Shown: positions 11,004 to 22,029 of the stretch, in pieces
Numbering within the stretch: the first letter of the stretch is position 1
How the letters are laid out: each line of letters opens with the position of its first letter
From: Strongylocentrotus purpuratus
Taxonomy: Eukaryota > Echinodermata > Echinoidea > Camarodonta > Strongylocentrotidae
Direction: 5' to 3'
Length of the DNA stretch: 64,000 bases
Assembly: GCF_000002235.5 (NCBI RefSeq)
Contig: NW_022145604.1
Span: 6,111,077-6,175,076 of the forward strand
Translations under genes and position numbers: made by a program
Notes under the pieces: generated by a model
Told to the model about the DNA's origin: nothing
Database searches by the model: none
The model's input: only the letters and a program-made list of their open reading frames with translations

Positions 11004-11147
11004 ATGCCTGTCGCACACGGGGTTATCTGAATGATTTTACTTTCACATGACCGCAGCAGTTACTGGTGAAGTCCTACGTCATGCAAGTATGCCTCCTCTG
11101 CAATCTCCTTTGATTTGTCGATCACTATATTGCGTCAATCTCCTTAG

Positions 11148-11428
11148 ATCCGCAACACTCCCAGCAACAACTTCAACAGTAACAACGTCACCCGAATCAT
11201 CTACCACCTCCGTGAAGCCAGTCTCTTGATCAACTCTGTCCCCACCGACTACCTCACCGAAGTTGACGTTCTCATGGTCGCCTCGGTGATCGACACCTCC
11301 GTCAGCGCCGGCGTCGAGGGACTCTACACCGTCACCTCGGAGCTTGGGCAAGAGGTTGTCAACTTTGCCGACCGCATCCTGGACATTGATATTTGGACGC
11401 TGCTGAAGGCCCACAGCTCTTGCCTCAG
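11148..11428 (+). CDS. GPCR copy 1 exon: GAIN-A helical part
   Basis: Acceptor CTCCTTAG, donor CTCAG|GTACG. Phase 0 start gives IRNTPSNNFNSNNVTRIIYH, then a helix-rich region with LREASLL, LMVASVIDT and VVNFADRILDIDIWTLLKAH, as expected of GAIN subdomain A. It ends with two bases of a codon. The paralogous exon 61011-61285 is 6 bases shorter: in-frame loss of two residues in ILDIDIW. Confidence 0.75.
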
Positions 11429-13193
11429 GTACGAAGGTTCAAAGTTCTGCAGGCCCAGGCTCTTATTCGACATTTTACCAGAATTTATAAAGCCTTTAAT
11501 TGAGCAGAGCCTAGATTTGTCAGTCTCTGGCCGTGTCCGGAGCAGCTACAGTAATGAGCTAATGTAACATGCCGTGCAGCCTAGTCTCACGTGCAGACAC
11601 TGTTAGGACATCATAAGGAATAACAGGGGTTTGTGGCTGCAAACTAGTTCGATCGACTTACCCATTGCAGATAACCAGACATTTAAAAGGCCCATTAAAT
11701 TTTATGTGTCCAAATAATCCTACAAGAAGAAGTTGTTGGAAGATTTTCTGTCATGACACATGTCATGATCGTCGAACGATTCGAGGTCGAGCCATGATTA
11801 GGAGAGTTTGGCCAACCCGGTTTCGATTTGGGCACAATATGGCGAATAGCCCTACCGTGTTGTTGGGCAATCCCACGAATATGCGCCATGTTGATTGTGA
11901 CCAAGCGATACTTAGATGGCCTAACCGTATGTATAGATGGCTCTGAACGATTCGTGTAAAAAGCAACCTCTTTTAATTAGCCATACATGATGATCTCATC
12001 AGTCTTTTCTTTCTGTTTTTATATCTCTCGATCCATTACCCCTTTCTCCACTCAATCTCTTCACCACTGTCTCTATCGGCACACATTCTCTCTCTCATCG
12101 ACCAGCCAACCTGCCCTTCCTGTTCTTCAAGAATCTTTCCGCACTCTTCTTCGTGTTTCTGCCTGTTAGTTAGTCCTTATTTGTGCTTCAATTAATCACG
12201 ACACACATTTTGTTCTTCTTTTTGTAACCTTCGTTAGCATTCAGAACATAAGAATATGCGCCCTTGGTGTACCGATAATTGTTCCCTCAATTGCATCGCT
12301 ATTGATTAAGCCTGCACGATCTTTGGGGGGATCGGCATTCATGTAGTTATCGATTAAAAAAAATCACACAAAAAGTATCATTTAAGCATCTTTTCCGAGT
12401 AATTTAATTACATCAGATTGCGTGCTTTACGCGGTCAAAAACTCTGAAAGATTAATGGACGTCTTGTGATAAAGGGGGATGTTGGTCTTTTTCAGCTTCT
12501 ACGCAATACCAATTTTGTTATCTGTATTCGGGTGAAGGTTGAAAGAAATTCATGCACTTCGCGGCTGGTTTACTGATCGGATTAAGAGATCATTTTGATT
12601 CTATATTTGAGACACAAAGTCCCAGTGTCAATATCATATCACGTGACTCTTATCCATTATTGAGACGTTTTTTCTACTTTATTTTGTTGAGTGATGTATA
12701 ATAATAATAACAATATTGAATATTTAGGAGCGCTAAAAACTAAAAGAAGTACCATAGCGCTTACAAATACAATATATGAAAAGAGGACAGAAAAGTACAG
12801 TAGAGGAAGTAAATCACATAGATCATTGGGGGAAAAGGTGTATAGTCTACTTTAACCTGTCTATCACGGCTACTCAAGGGTTATTGATACTATTTCTTTA
12901 TTCATAAATAGTAGAATACATACGGAGTACATATAATAAATCCAACATGGTTCGAGAAAAGAACTAACAAAAAGTGGCCATACGTGATTAGCCAGTGTAG
13001 ACATATTTTAAAACACGCATTTCCTTCTGGAGGGGGTAAACATGGGTCATCATTATAGACAGTTGCGTTTCCAGACAGTTTTCTTCTGTTTTTGTACAAT
13101 GTAATCGCGTTACCTATATACTGAACATTATCCTTTTGCTAAAAATAAAAATAATAATAATTTTCCAACTTTATTTTCCTTCTTCATATCTAG
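11429..13193. other. GPCR copy 1 intron, no gene
   Basis: Closely matches 61286-63218. It contains a SINE-like tail near 12700-12770 (GAGCGCTAAAAACTAAAAG), short CT-rich tracts near 12085, and no conserved open frame. Copy 2 has a 188-bp MITE here that copy 1 lacks, with its uninterrupted target near 11535. Confidence 0.6.
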
Positions 13194-13418
13194 TATTGCT
13201 GATAATCTCGAAATCTGCACGGAACGCGTCAAGATGGGTATACTCGGCGACAAACTGACGCATTACGGTCGCAATCTTTACATCGAAGTCGAGCAGACGA
13301 CACCTGAATAATTATGTCGAACATTCACCCAACAGATGGGTGGTGGCACCAGATACTGTGGGGACTTCTGAACCGGAACCAGTTGTCTCCATTGACTTCC
13401 CATGGGGAAAAATTGCAG
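13194..13418 (+). pseudogene. GPCR copy 1 exon with frameshift: GAIN middle
   Basis: Joined in phase, the exon begins SIADNLEICTERVKMGILGD and continues to EVEQTTPE, then meets an in-frame TAA at 13309-13311. One base out of frame the protein resumes as NNYVEHSPNRWVVAP and runs open to the donor GCAG|GTGAG with the phase needed by the next exon. This is a single-base frameshift. The identical defect occurs in copy 2 (63219-63443). Confidence 0.75.
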
Positions 13419-13789
13419 GTGAGAATGGGGAATGGCGGAAATCTTATATATACATTGTATAATCGTATACATCAATCAATGTATCTGTATTATCTTTTCA
13501 ATTATGCACCACAGCAAAACAAAAACAAAACAAACAAAAAACAACAACAACACATTATGCAGGAAATGTATGGTGTATAAATTTTAAGCTTTCAGAAACA
13601 TTTTTTTTTAATAATTATTATTATTTAAATAAATACTGTGCGAACAGTACAATTATATATTACATAATCCGAAGATGATTTCTATACGCAATTTGACCGT
13701 AAGTAGATTTTCGAAAGTCCCCGTTCTCTTGGTCAAAATAGGTTCAGACAAATTCATGAAAAGGAGAATACTATAGAGATATCGACTGC

Positions 13790-14350
13790 TACGAGAGGAC
13801 TGGTTGTTTTTATATGCTCAAGGGAAATTTGCCTCCGCTGCTATCACCACGAGGCGCGCCTGGGTGAGTGGCGCGCCTCGTGGTGATAGCAGCGGAGGCA
13901 AATTTCCGAGAGCAAGTATAGAAACAGCCTGTCCTCGAGTATTAAAGCAGTCGATATCCCTTTTATATGCCGAATTCAAACAAAAATCTACCACAAATTC
14001 TTACCTTATCCTTATATCGAGTAAAGATTGGTTAAAACATCATGGAAAATCGGAGAAAATGTATGTTTATCACCGTCGGAAAAGTTACTGAACTTTTCGA
14101 TCAGTTCGGAATCGCAGACAAAAAGCACTCTTTGGTGTCCACGCTCGCTCAAAGAACATTTTAACACGTAAACCAATGGGTATCGCAGCAAGATTTTATT
14201 ATTTTCCCGGTAACTGGAATTTTGGGGGATTTTACTCTTGAACATTTAAATGGTTTAGACATTTTTCGTTTCTTTACGGTAATGGCTAAAATCACGACTG
14301 CAATTTCGACCAATCAGATGGCTGGATTTCTTAAGTGAAGTATATAAAAG
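13790..14350. mobile_element. Palindrome-headed repeat element, copy 1 of 2
   Basis: Starts near GGTTGTTTTTATATGCTCAA with a perfect hairpin (arms 13823-13860 and 13870-13907, 38 bases each, 9-base loop). It continues through CTCGAGTATTAAAGCAGTC and TTTTATATGCCGAA and ends near CGACCAATCAGATGGCTGG and TTAAGTGAAGTATATAA. A related element with the same outer parts but a different hairpin core is at 17555-18345. The class is unknown. Homology between GPCR copies 1 and 2 stops inside its hairpin. Confidence 0.65.
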
Positions 14351-14437
14351 TATATATCAAACAAGAAAGGAGTTTCCATCAACATTTGGCCTATTTTGTC
14401 TTTTGTATTCCTGCTGTAAAACGACGAAATCAAACAG

Positions 14438-14584
14438 ATGGAAGATCTCATAGAATTCGGGAGAGAGATCGCGAAACCAGGCGGAACAGGACTATCTTTG
14501 ATGATCGGTTGAATAGGAGAGACCCTGAGGCGTATGCCGTACCTACGTCTATGCTGAGGACCCCCGCTATTGTTTACTACACAG
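14438..14584 (+). CDS. GPCR copy 1 exon: GAIN part
   Basis: Acceptor AATCAAACAG at 14428-14437. Starting with two bases fits the one-base overhang of the previous exon. It reads GRSHRIRERDRETRRNRTIF and then DPEAYAVPTSMLRTPAIVYY, with one base before the donor GTATGATG. The basic run at the start is unusual for a GAIN fold. The phase arithmetic is the main support. Confidence 0.6.
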
Positions 14585-14973
14585 GTATGATGAATGTGCC
14601 ATTGTTATGGGGAGGATGATTTAGATATCTCGATGTATTTAGATACATACATATAGTAATTAAATATCTGATACACTAATTTGACACCGGTAATAGTAAT
14701 TCTCAAGGATCTTTAATCCAACTGTTTAAATTACTACTTCATAATAACCCCCTCCGGCCTCTTCGAGACTTTTATTCGGAATGATCTTTGAGAAGAATAA
14801 ATATCTATTATTCACTTGAACTAAGATTACATTTCATACATTATTATCAATACCTGTAATGAAACTATTTTTTCCAGTTTTAGTAGCTTAATGCATTTCC
14901 TTGTTTTTTATGAACTAAAGATTCCTCTATTATACTATCTTTTTCCTCTAATATGCTCACCGTCGTCATATAG

Positions 14974-15119
14974 GAAAATTCTTCGTGAGCGAGTTATCTC
15001 AGATCGCCCCCGTTGATGAAACTGTGCTGGTATACATCAAGGCATACAATGACGGTGTGCCGTTGGAAGAGATCCCCGAACCGCTCTCCATTACCTTCTA
15101 TCATACGACTGATGGCCAG
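14974..15119 (+). CDS. GPCR copy 1 exon: GAIN-B strands before the GPS
   Basis: Acceptor CATATAG, donor GGCCAG|GTAACT. With the leftover G it gives GKFFVSELSQIAPVDETVLV, then YIKAYNDGVPLEEIPEPLSI and TFYHTTDGQ. The pattern 'LxxPLxITFxHTxDG' is typical of the strand just before the GPS in adhesion GPCRs. Ends in phase 0. Confidence 0.75.
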
Positions 15120-16120
15120 GTAACTAGAATATCAAACTTTGCGTTTTCAATCTCACCATACACATTCCCCGGATAAACCTTTTTTTTTTAAAGGAAAACA
15201 AAATAAAAAATTGCGCTTCTCTCTGCTTGCTGGGACCTTCAATAAATAATGAGGGTCTTTTAGGCATCACAGCTGATTAATGTAAAATAAAAAATATGAT
15301 TTTGTTTCTTTGGAAATTAAGGGTAAAATATACATTGACAATTATTGTCAAGTCCGTTTCGAAAACGCTCTTTTAAATTCTGTAGGCTTATGTTAGGTAT
15401 TTTACAATAAAGTGTGCTTAATGTAGTAATAACAGGTTTTTTTTCTTCTTCTTGATTTGCTTTTTTTCTCATATTAAGTAGGGGGGGGAATTAAAGGAAA
15501 GAAAATACTTAATTATTTCGGCAGAATAGGAGGTAATTTTAAAGTCCTGAAAGATTCATTTGCTACTCCTCCAATACAGAGATCCCTTCCAATTCTTGTT
15601 TGCTTGTTTTTATTTAAAGGACATTTCAAAGTTTAGATATTAAGGCTCTTCTGTTGAACAATCGATTAAATAAAATGTATATTCCGCATTAGTTTCCTTC
15701 GCCATCAAATCGGTTTTTTCTGTTAATTGGGAATGTTGCTCGATCAAAAATTCATTTGGAGATTTCACAAGTTTTTCTTTTGTTGGTTTTGCTTCGATTT
15801 ATTACGTTCAAGTTCAAGTTCAAGTTTTATTGTCCAACATTTTACCAAAAATATAGACATACATATAAAATAAAAATTGTACAATACATGTAGTATATAT
15901 GAGCACGTCTCAATGATTGTCAATTCATATAATAAATTAAGTAGAATGTGAGGAACCTATTAAAAATTAGTGCTTGTATGTTATAGGTCCGAGGTAAAAT
16001 AAGTATTGTAAATGTTCATTTTTTGTAATGAGGGCAAACCATGAAGATTCTTATTAATAACGTAATGCGTATTATTGTTATATCTCCCCCTCCCCCCCCC
16101 CCCCCTGAACCGTCTCCTAG
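15120..16120. other. Intron with LINE-tail-like sequence
   Basis: No exon was recognised. At 15806-15835 a (TTCAAG)-type repeat runs into TTTTATTGTCCAAC, like the antisense 3' tail of a CR1/L2-type LINE, so 15806 to about 16020 may be a short LINE or SINE end. A C run (16086-16105) precedes the next acceptor. Confidence 0.45.
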
Positions 16121-16208
16121 GGTGATCTACCAGACTGGGCTGGATTTGCCTGTGGATCAGCTCGACTCCATAGCTCTAGAGAACCTGTACCTGATCTTGT
16201 GCAGCATG
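16121..16208 (+). CDS. GPCR copy 1 small exon, reading frame ambiguous
   Basis: Acceptor TCTCCTAG, donor ATG|GTAAGA, 88 bases. Neighbouring phases demand the frame starting GDLPDWAGFACG, which is open. A second open frame, VIYQTGLDLPVDQLDSIALE, looks more protein-like but does not fit the phases on either side. Either it is a true small linker exon or it has shifted frame as the gene decayed. Confidence 0.45.
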
Positions 16209-16533
16209 GTAAGATCATCATCTTTTGTTGTGTACTCAACTATGTTTTCTACCTAACTATATATATTTAATTTATTCCTGGAGACCAGCCCTTGATAGGT
16301 CAATGGCCTCTGCTGGCTCCACTACATTCTCTATTCTAAATTTTAGGTGCTCTATATTCTTTTTTATATTGAATTATGCTATTTTCCTGTTTTGTTGTGT
16401 TAATCACATAGTGTTTGTAAACTGTTATATATTTTTTTTGGATAATGATAATAATAATTGATAATAACGATATTAACAAAGATATACCATTCCTTTCACG
16501 TATTATATCTTCTTCTTTTTTCATTTTCGGCAG

Positions 16534-16658
16534 TTGAACTTGAATGGGACTCTTCGTACTGCACGATGAATTTTACAAATGATAACTACACAGTCTGTAT
16601 GTGTACCGTCTTAGAAATCATTGGTCTGATAAAGGATGCAATACCAACACAGGAACCG
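16534..16658 (+). CDS. GPCR copy 1 exon: GPS motif, non-canonical
   Basis: Acceptor TTTCGGCAG, donor CCG|GTAGGT. It reads ELEWDSSYCTMNFTNDNYTV then CMCTVLEIIGLIKDAI. The W, C and CxC spacing marks the GPS. Known self-cleaving GPS motifs have His-Leu before Thr/Ser just after CxC; here the bases after CMC encode TVLE, so autocleavage would not be expected. Two N-glycosylation sequons (NFT, NYT) are present. Confidence 0.75.
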
Positions 16659-17139
16659 GTAGGTTTTACCTCCGAATATCAAGTAATGATTTAGCAATCT
16701 TTAAGGGTCGTAAGGTCGGTTATTAATTGTATTACGTCATCATCTTCCTATCAAAAACCTCGATGGCAAGATAACTGTTTATCACTCTACCCCCTTAATA
16801 CTATAAACATCAACATCATCTTCTTCACCATGATCATTTTTGCCCCCACTCCGATCGTAGGCCTACCCATCACTAGCAAAATAATCGTCACCACCATGTC
16901 GTCGTCGCCATTCTAATCATCATAAACCAATACTATGTTAATCCAAGCACTTTGATGGTTACCACCCTCTACCATTGCCAATTGAAAAAAAGTATATGTT
17001 TGATGCTCTCCAAAGGACTTCAGAAACTCTGGAATTGTTCGTAGTAAATCCCAGAACAGAACAAGTAGTGAATAAGTAGATGTAATTGGATAGAGTTTAT
17101 CTTCATGTAACTCTTTTTTTCTTTGTCTGTTTTGTATAG

Positions 17140-17178
17140 ACCACACCAGAAACAGCACCCGGACCACTTGAATTCATT
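17140..17178 (+). CDS. GPCR copy 1 short linker exon
   Basis: Acceptor TTTTGTATAG, donor ATT|GTAAGT, 39 bases, phase 0 on both sides. Encodes TTPETAPGPLEFI, a Pro/Thr-rich linker that would lead into TM1. The next recognisable coding exon (19804) needs a one-base overhang that this exon does not provide, which shows that exons are missing after it. Confidence 0.6.
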
Positions 17179-17554
17179 GTAAGTTTATAACAGTACATCC
17201 TTTTTCTTGACCCATCTTTGTTACGAGTTTTCCTCCAATAAATAAAAAGAAACCATATCCTCCAAGAAAACAAACATTACGACCGCATTTTGCTTCATGT
17301 TAAGAATTGTGAGGTAATAAGGCATTCATTTACATTTGCCTCTTTAGACCCAGGTGAAGGTAGGAAATCCCCTAATGCTGTGTGCGCCGAAATCGGCATT
17401 GCCTTGCTATAGCTAAAGCACCTTGAGTGCTGGCTATGAGCGCCATAAAAATATCAAAAATTATCTATATTATTGTTATTCTTATTGAACTCAACTGTAT
17501 CGGATTAGAGCCATAATACATGTATTATGCTGAAATTGTATAGTATTAATGACT

Positions 17555-18345
17555 CCTTTGAGAGAAATAGTTGTTTTTATACGCTCAAGGGAAGGTTAGA
17601 ATTGTGCTATTACCCGAGGCGTGCCGAGGGCAATAGCCCAATTGTAACCTTCCCGAGAGCGTATAAAAACAACTTTTTCTCGAATATTAAAGCAGTCATT
17701 AATACTTTTATATGCCGAACAAAAATAGACTAAAAAATAAAAAATAAAAAATAAAAAAACTTTTGTCGAAGATGGGATTCGAACTCTTGCGTACAAAAGG
17801 TGATGTAACTAAAATCAGCGCATTAAACCTCTCGGCTATCGCGCTCTGTTTCCTCATTTCGCAGTTTTCTCTAATATATACATTAAAATGGATTGACAAC
17901 GGCTTCGGTGGTGGATGCTTCGCTTCTGCTCCATTAAACGGGCCCTTCTTTTACTTTTGCAATGCATATTGGCACGAACTTAGATCAAGATCTATCGGCA
18001 GATGTTGTTTTTTTGTTTTTGGAAGTTTATTTTCGTCTTCATGTCAACAATGCAAGATAAAATTGTCGGTAAGATCGATCGAGATTCAATTGTATTGAAA
18101 TTACCGACCAATTCTTCGCACACGTACGGTATCCTCCATCGCTCAGACCATTTTTTTAACATGTAAACCTATGGGGTAACCATGGAGACTGACCTATTTT
18201 CCCAATAACCATGGTTATTGGGATTTTGAACTGTTTTAACCATGGTTACCGGGAATTTTACAGGAACAGTTGAAGTTTATGAATGCAATTTCGACCAATC
18301 AGATGGCTGGATTAGTTAAGTGAGGTATATAATATTGATTATTAT
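17555..18345. mobile_element. Palindrome-headed repeat element, copy 2 of 2
   Basis: Outer arms GTTGTTTTTATACGCTC and the inverted copy enclose a 100-base hairpin (17567-17672) whose core differs from that at 13823-13907 but shares GCTATTACC and CGAGGCGTGCC. It is followed by CTCGAATATTAAAGCAGTC and a tRNA-like stretch, and ends with CGACCAATCAGATGGCTGG. A CCATGGTTATTGGG-type inner inverted repeat lies at 18170-18250. Confidence 0.65.
17765..17848 (-). pseudogene. Class II tRNA-like pseudogene
   Basis: On the minus strand TAGCCGAGAGGTTT (A-box) is followed about 50 bases later by GAGTTCGAATCCC (B-box), with a Leu/Ser-like long variable region between. The acceptor and T stems do not pair well, so it is a decayed tRNA or the head of a SINE-like repeat rather than a working tRNA gene. 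The isotype cannot be called. Confidence 0.5.
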
Positions 18346-19461
18346 ATAACCACATTTGATGTGCAATTTTTCAAAATGGAAACAAGAACTTATATCTTAA
18401 AACTGCCCTAGAGTGATATGAAGTTGACAATTCGCATCGTAGGCTAGACATTAACCCCCGCTTTTATTAAGTTCAATATCGTCCTTTTAGTTTGGCCTGG
18501 TCCCACTGGCCGATGGACACAAAACGTATGCATAAAGGACACAGCGGACGAGCAAAATTTCATCCGCTCCAGAAATGGACAAAATTGACGAAAATTTGCG
18601 AAAACAGAACGGAAAATAACGTAAGTGGGTAGTATGTAGCGGGGATGTTAAACGGATGTTCATCGGAAGCCTAGCGGATGAAAGCGGATGGAAGTGGATG
18701 ACAGCTTTCAATACTGTCACAGCTATTTCCTCATGTGTTCACAAATTATTCAGAAAAACCGATCAAATGATAAGAATTTGCGGACTTTCAGCTACATCAC
18801 AGTATATTTTTCTTTTACAAAAATGTCAGATTTGAGGATTTATGACGATTTTCCGAGAAGCCATTCAACAAGCCATAACATTCCACAGGGACTGAATTTC
18901 AGAGGGAAAAAAGTTTGATGACCCCAGTACAGTTGTGGCTACCTTGAGTGTAAACAACAAATTGATTCAATGAGTGAAACACATGAGGATATTGCATTTT
19001 TGTAGGGGAGTTTTATACATTGAGGTGCATTTTCACCACGCAGAATAGCAGCGCGAGTCAATGGGCGATCAGCGGGCCATGTCACACAATGGCTGAAAAG
19101 ACAACATTCTAATTAAATCATTTAACATATTTCCCACATGCCTATAACAATGAAACTACACAGAATTGTAATTAAAGGTATGCTTGAAATATATGTGAAA
19201 TAAAAATTTAAAAATATTGTTTAGTTTTTTTTTCCACCAAATTACTGACTGCTGTTGTGTGTGTGTGTTCGCGGGGCAGACTGTGTGCACAGGCAGTGTG
19301 ATCACCCTAATATTACATATTCGTGTGTCCCACTTCCCGAATATGAGAAGATGAGAAGATTTCGGCACCTCACTGCCCTAATGACGTAACGTGATTGTTG
19401 CAGAAATATATTTTTCGGAAATCTTATGATGCCGTAAGAGGGGAACAGCAAACTGAAACAC

Positions 19462-19531
19462 TTAAGGGTATTAACATGCAAAGGTGGTGACTCTTCTATA
19501 CACGGGGCCTTCATTTAAAGTCCTGTCCGAG
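19462..19531 (-). mobile_element. SINE body fragment, antisense
   Basis: Reverse complement of GCAAAGGTGGTGACTCTTC and the following ACACGGGGCC matches the body of the SINE at 9028-9281 (order reversed as expected). No head was found. Confidence 0.5.
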
Positions 19532-19803
19532 TTACGGGGTGTTTTGTTCTTCACTGTAAGCTACCTTTAATCTATGAAAAAGGTTTTGTTTTTCTTCTGG
19601 GTAAGTTTAAAACCCACGATATTTGGTTCAACAGAAAGACGCTTTACCTACTCAGCTTACTTGCCTCCTCGAGTGTTATTACATCATACACCCCGGGTTC
19701 TTCTTTTCCATCTTACGTCACGTGACAGCTATACCTCTCGTCATTGGTCCGTCGACCAACCTTTATAATTGATTAATGTCTAATCTATTCTTTTCAATTT
19801 CAG

Positions 19804-19885
19804 GTATACCACTATTCGTCGTGCTAATAGCAGCTGCAGTCAACATTGAAATCTACGACGGGGTCCTCATCAATTGTACATTCAG
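19804..19885 (+). CDS. GPCR copy 1 exon: end of TM4 and ECL2
   Basis: Acceptor TTCAATTTCAG, donor TTCAG|GTAACC. It reads IPLFVVLIAAAVNIEIYDGV then LINCTF. Adhesion GPCRs have GxxxPxxVV in TM4 followed by a loop with a conserved Cys, and this matches. It starts with two bases and ends with two, fitting the TM5 exon. Confidence 0.75.
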
Positions 19886-20840
19886 GTAACCATGATTACG
19901 ATCGAAGCCTCAAGTATGGTTGTAAAAATGATGGTGCAATCATTTAACCCCCGGATTGGAGTAATCGATTACTAAATGTAATAATAGGATTAATGAGAGT
20001 TTAGAAAGTTTTGTTTTAATATGTGTTAGGCGCCGGTAAATTTCGTTTAATTTTCATGACGAATTTCAGTGATTCTTGTCATCTCATAAAGGCCAGATAA
20101 AAGTAATTCCTGGTTTCTCGTCTCCTCTTTCCCTTTCTTCGGCAGGCCTCATATTTCTTGTTACGTGGTACTTTTATTTTAAAATAAAATGATGAAAATC
20201 TGAGGGCATCTAGAGAATGGTGTTCACAAAAATTGTTAATAATGGCATTTCACCTTGTTTGTAGCAAAACTGCACAGCTGTTTTTCAGCATCTCTAATGC
20301 ATGGAATTGAATTAACAAGATCTGTGTCAAACTTGACCGAATGGCATTTGCACGTACACAAACAAATTATCAAATATCAAGTAAAACTGAACCCCTTCCT
20401 CATTTTCAAAATATCTGACCGAGAATCTAAAAATCAATTCTACTTGGCCCTTATGTTATCCTATTTGAAGTTATATAGCATACCGATTATGATTCTATTC
20501 TATTGTATATCTAATTTCAAGTTGAGGAATAATATTCCGCGCCACACATACAATTAACGTATATTGGCGAGAGACTTCAAACGTCGTTACTGGCATTTGA
20601 CAAGCTATCTACGTTTTTTTACGCTCGGTGGATGTTGCCAACTAATATTTATAAAAAATTGTCTATATACATTTAAAGTGGTTTCCCCATGGGGCACAGG
20701 GGACAGTGGACCCCCAAATTATTCTGATACCTAACACAGATATGTGCCCCGTTTCAAACATAAAAACATGTTCTATTCGTGAGAAATGCAAAAGAAAAAG
20801 CTAGTGATGCCATGCTCGTTCTATCTCTTTAATTCTCCAG
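19886..20840. other. GPCR copy 1 intron, no gene
   Basis: AT-rich, no recognisable exon or repeat ends. The 100-codon frame at 20255-20557 has no family resemblance and no splice support. Confidence 0.5.
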
Positions 20841-20962
20841 CTGTCGTTTGAGTACCGTCGCGTTCTACGGTCTTTTCCTAACCCCGATGCTCATCATCGT
20901 CCTCTTCAACAGCATCGTATTTGGGCTCGTTCTCCGGGTTATCAGAAAAATATATAAAACAG
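20841..20962 (+). CDS. GPCR copy 1 exon: TM5
   Basis: Acceptor ATTCTCCAG, donor ACAG|GTAATC. After one base it reads CRLSTVAFYGLFLTPMLIIV and LFNSIVFGLVLRVIRKIYKT. Cys followed by a hydrophobic helix with Pro and Asn (LxxN) and a basic end is the TM5 pattern of class B2 receptors. Phase agrees with both neighbours. Confidence 0.8.
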
Positions 20963-21878
20963 GTAATCTATGAATCTAGGTCTGTTTTACTGTTGGTGAA
21001 TCCAGGCTATGGCCGGAAAGAAGGGAGGGTTGGAAGTAAGGGAGTGTGGGGGTAAAAGTCATCAGATATTAGTCCCAAATTCCATGACAAATAGAAATAA
21101 ACAGAAGGAGAAGCGGAGAAGAAGAAGGAGGAGGAAAGGAAGAAAACAAGAAGGAGAAGAACAAGAAGATGACAAAGAATAAAAGAAAGAAAGAAGAAGA
21201 AGAAGAAGAAAAATTATCATATTTTCAGGAATCGCTGCTTAAAGGAGTCACACCAAGAAGCAAAAGTGTATTGAATTGATGCAAAATTCATATCATTGCG
21301 AAGGGGAAGCCTTACTGATCAAATACAACAAATTTCCTCTTCAAAATATGTTTGGGGCCCGCAGAAATCAACTTTCAAAAATGTTAATTTTGAGATCCAG
21401 ATTTACTGCCTTCAGCAGTCCTTCGTATGACGTCACTACTGTGACGTCACACCCTGGACACGGCTGTCTAGCTGCAGACTAATACACGCGCGACTCCGGT
21501 ATGCGGCCGGTGCCGAGCTGTTTGTCCAGGGTGTGACGTCACTATTCAGAGCTCGCTACGCTCGAGTGTTTGGCTTACGTTCGGGGGCGCTTGGGGGTCT
21601 AAGAAGTGTCTTGAAAAATTGCATTTTACGCCTTTCCATGATATCTATATGATTTCTCAGCAAATTATTCGTGTTTTTCAAGAGAAAATCTTTCCATCCA
21701 TATGTAATTTGTTCTAATTATCAGTTGTTAGTAAATTTTCTTTATGTAGCTCCTTTAAAGTAGTGTGATTTTGATGTCAACACCGTGTATCAGATTTCTT
21801 TAGATTTGTGTTTATAGCAAAACTGATTTTGCTTTGTTTTTATTCAGTTGTGATTGTCGCTCTCCTTCACACTCTTAG
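20963..21878. other. GPCR copy 1 intron with a TTAA-type MITE
   Basis: Contains a purine-rich GAA/GGA tract (21103-21215) and the MITE at 21243-21754. No gene was found. Confidence 0.5.
21243..21754. mobile_element. TTAA-flanked MITE carrying a hairpin
   Basis: TTAA is at both borders (21239-21242 and 21755-21758), followed by AGGAG at each end in inverted orientation, as in piggyBac-like non-autonomous elements. Inside are 20-base perfect arms, GTGACGTCACACCCTGGACA at 21441-21460 and its complement at 21523-21542. No empty site is available in this window. Confidence 0.5.
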
Positions 21879-22029
21879 ATGGTAAAAGACGCCATTGAAT
21901 CAGTTGAAAGGTGCCGTTGCTCTCCTAGTCCTTCTTGGTATCTCATGGATCTTTGGCGCGGCGGCCGCCGTCAACTTCACAATCGTTCCGTCAGGATACG
22001 AACTCCAAGCTACGGCAAACACTTTTCAG
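21879..22029 (+). pseudogene. GPCR copy 1 exon with frameshift: TM6
   Basis: From the TM5 exon the frame reads DGKRRH and then hits TGA (21897-21899). One base shifted it continues NQLKGAVALLVLLGISWIFG, which is the classic class B TM6 (LKGxxxLLxLLGxxWxFG), and then VNFTIVPSGY to TTTTCAG. The exon is 151 bases, one short of the phase requirement, so one G is missing from CATTG(G)AAT. Confidence 0.8.

Larger units (their letters stand above)
17179..19803. other. Gap where TM1-TM3 exons should be; repeat-filled
   Basis: No membrane-spanning coding exon was found on the plus strand. The space holds a SINE-tail-like piece (17330-17490, GCACCTTGAGTG ... AGCGCC), the second palindrome-headed element (17555-18345), a GCGGATG-rich repeat (18488-18700) and an antisense SINE piece (19462-19531). 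The loss of about 400 coding bases fits a deletion or replacement by repeats. Confidence 0.65.

Noticed and set aside
13278..13580. Frames around 13300 read as separate genes
   Set aside because: They overlap GPCR exon 3. The plus-strand one is a wrong-frame reading of the exon, the minus-strand one is its shadow.
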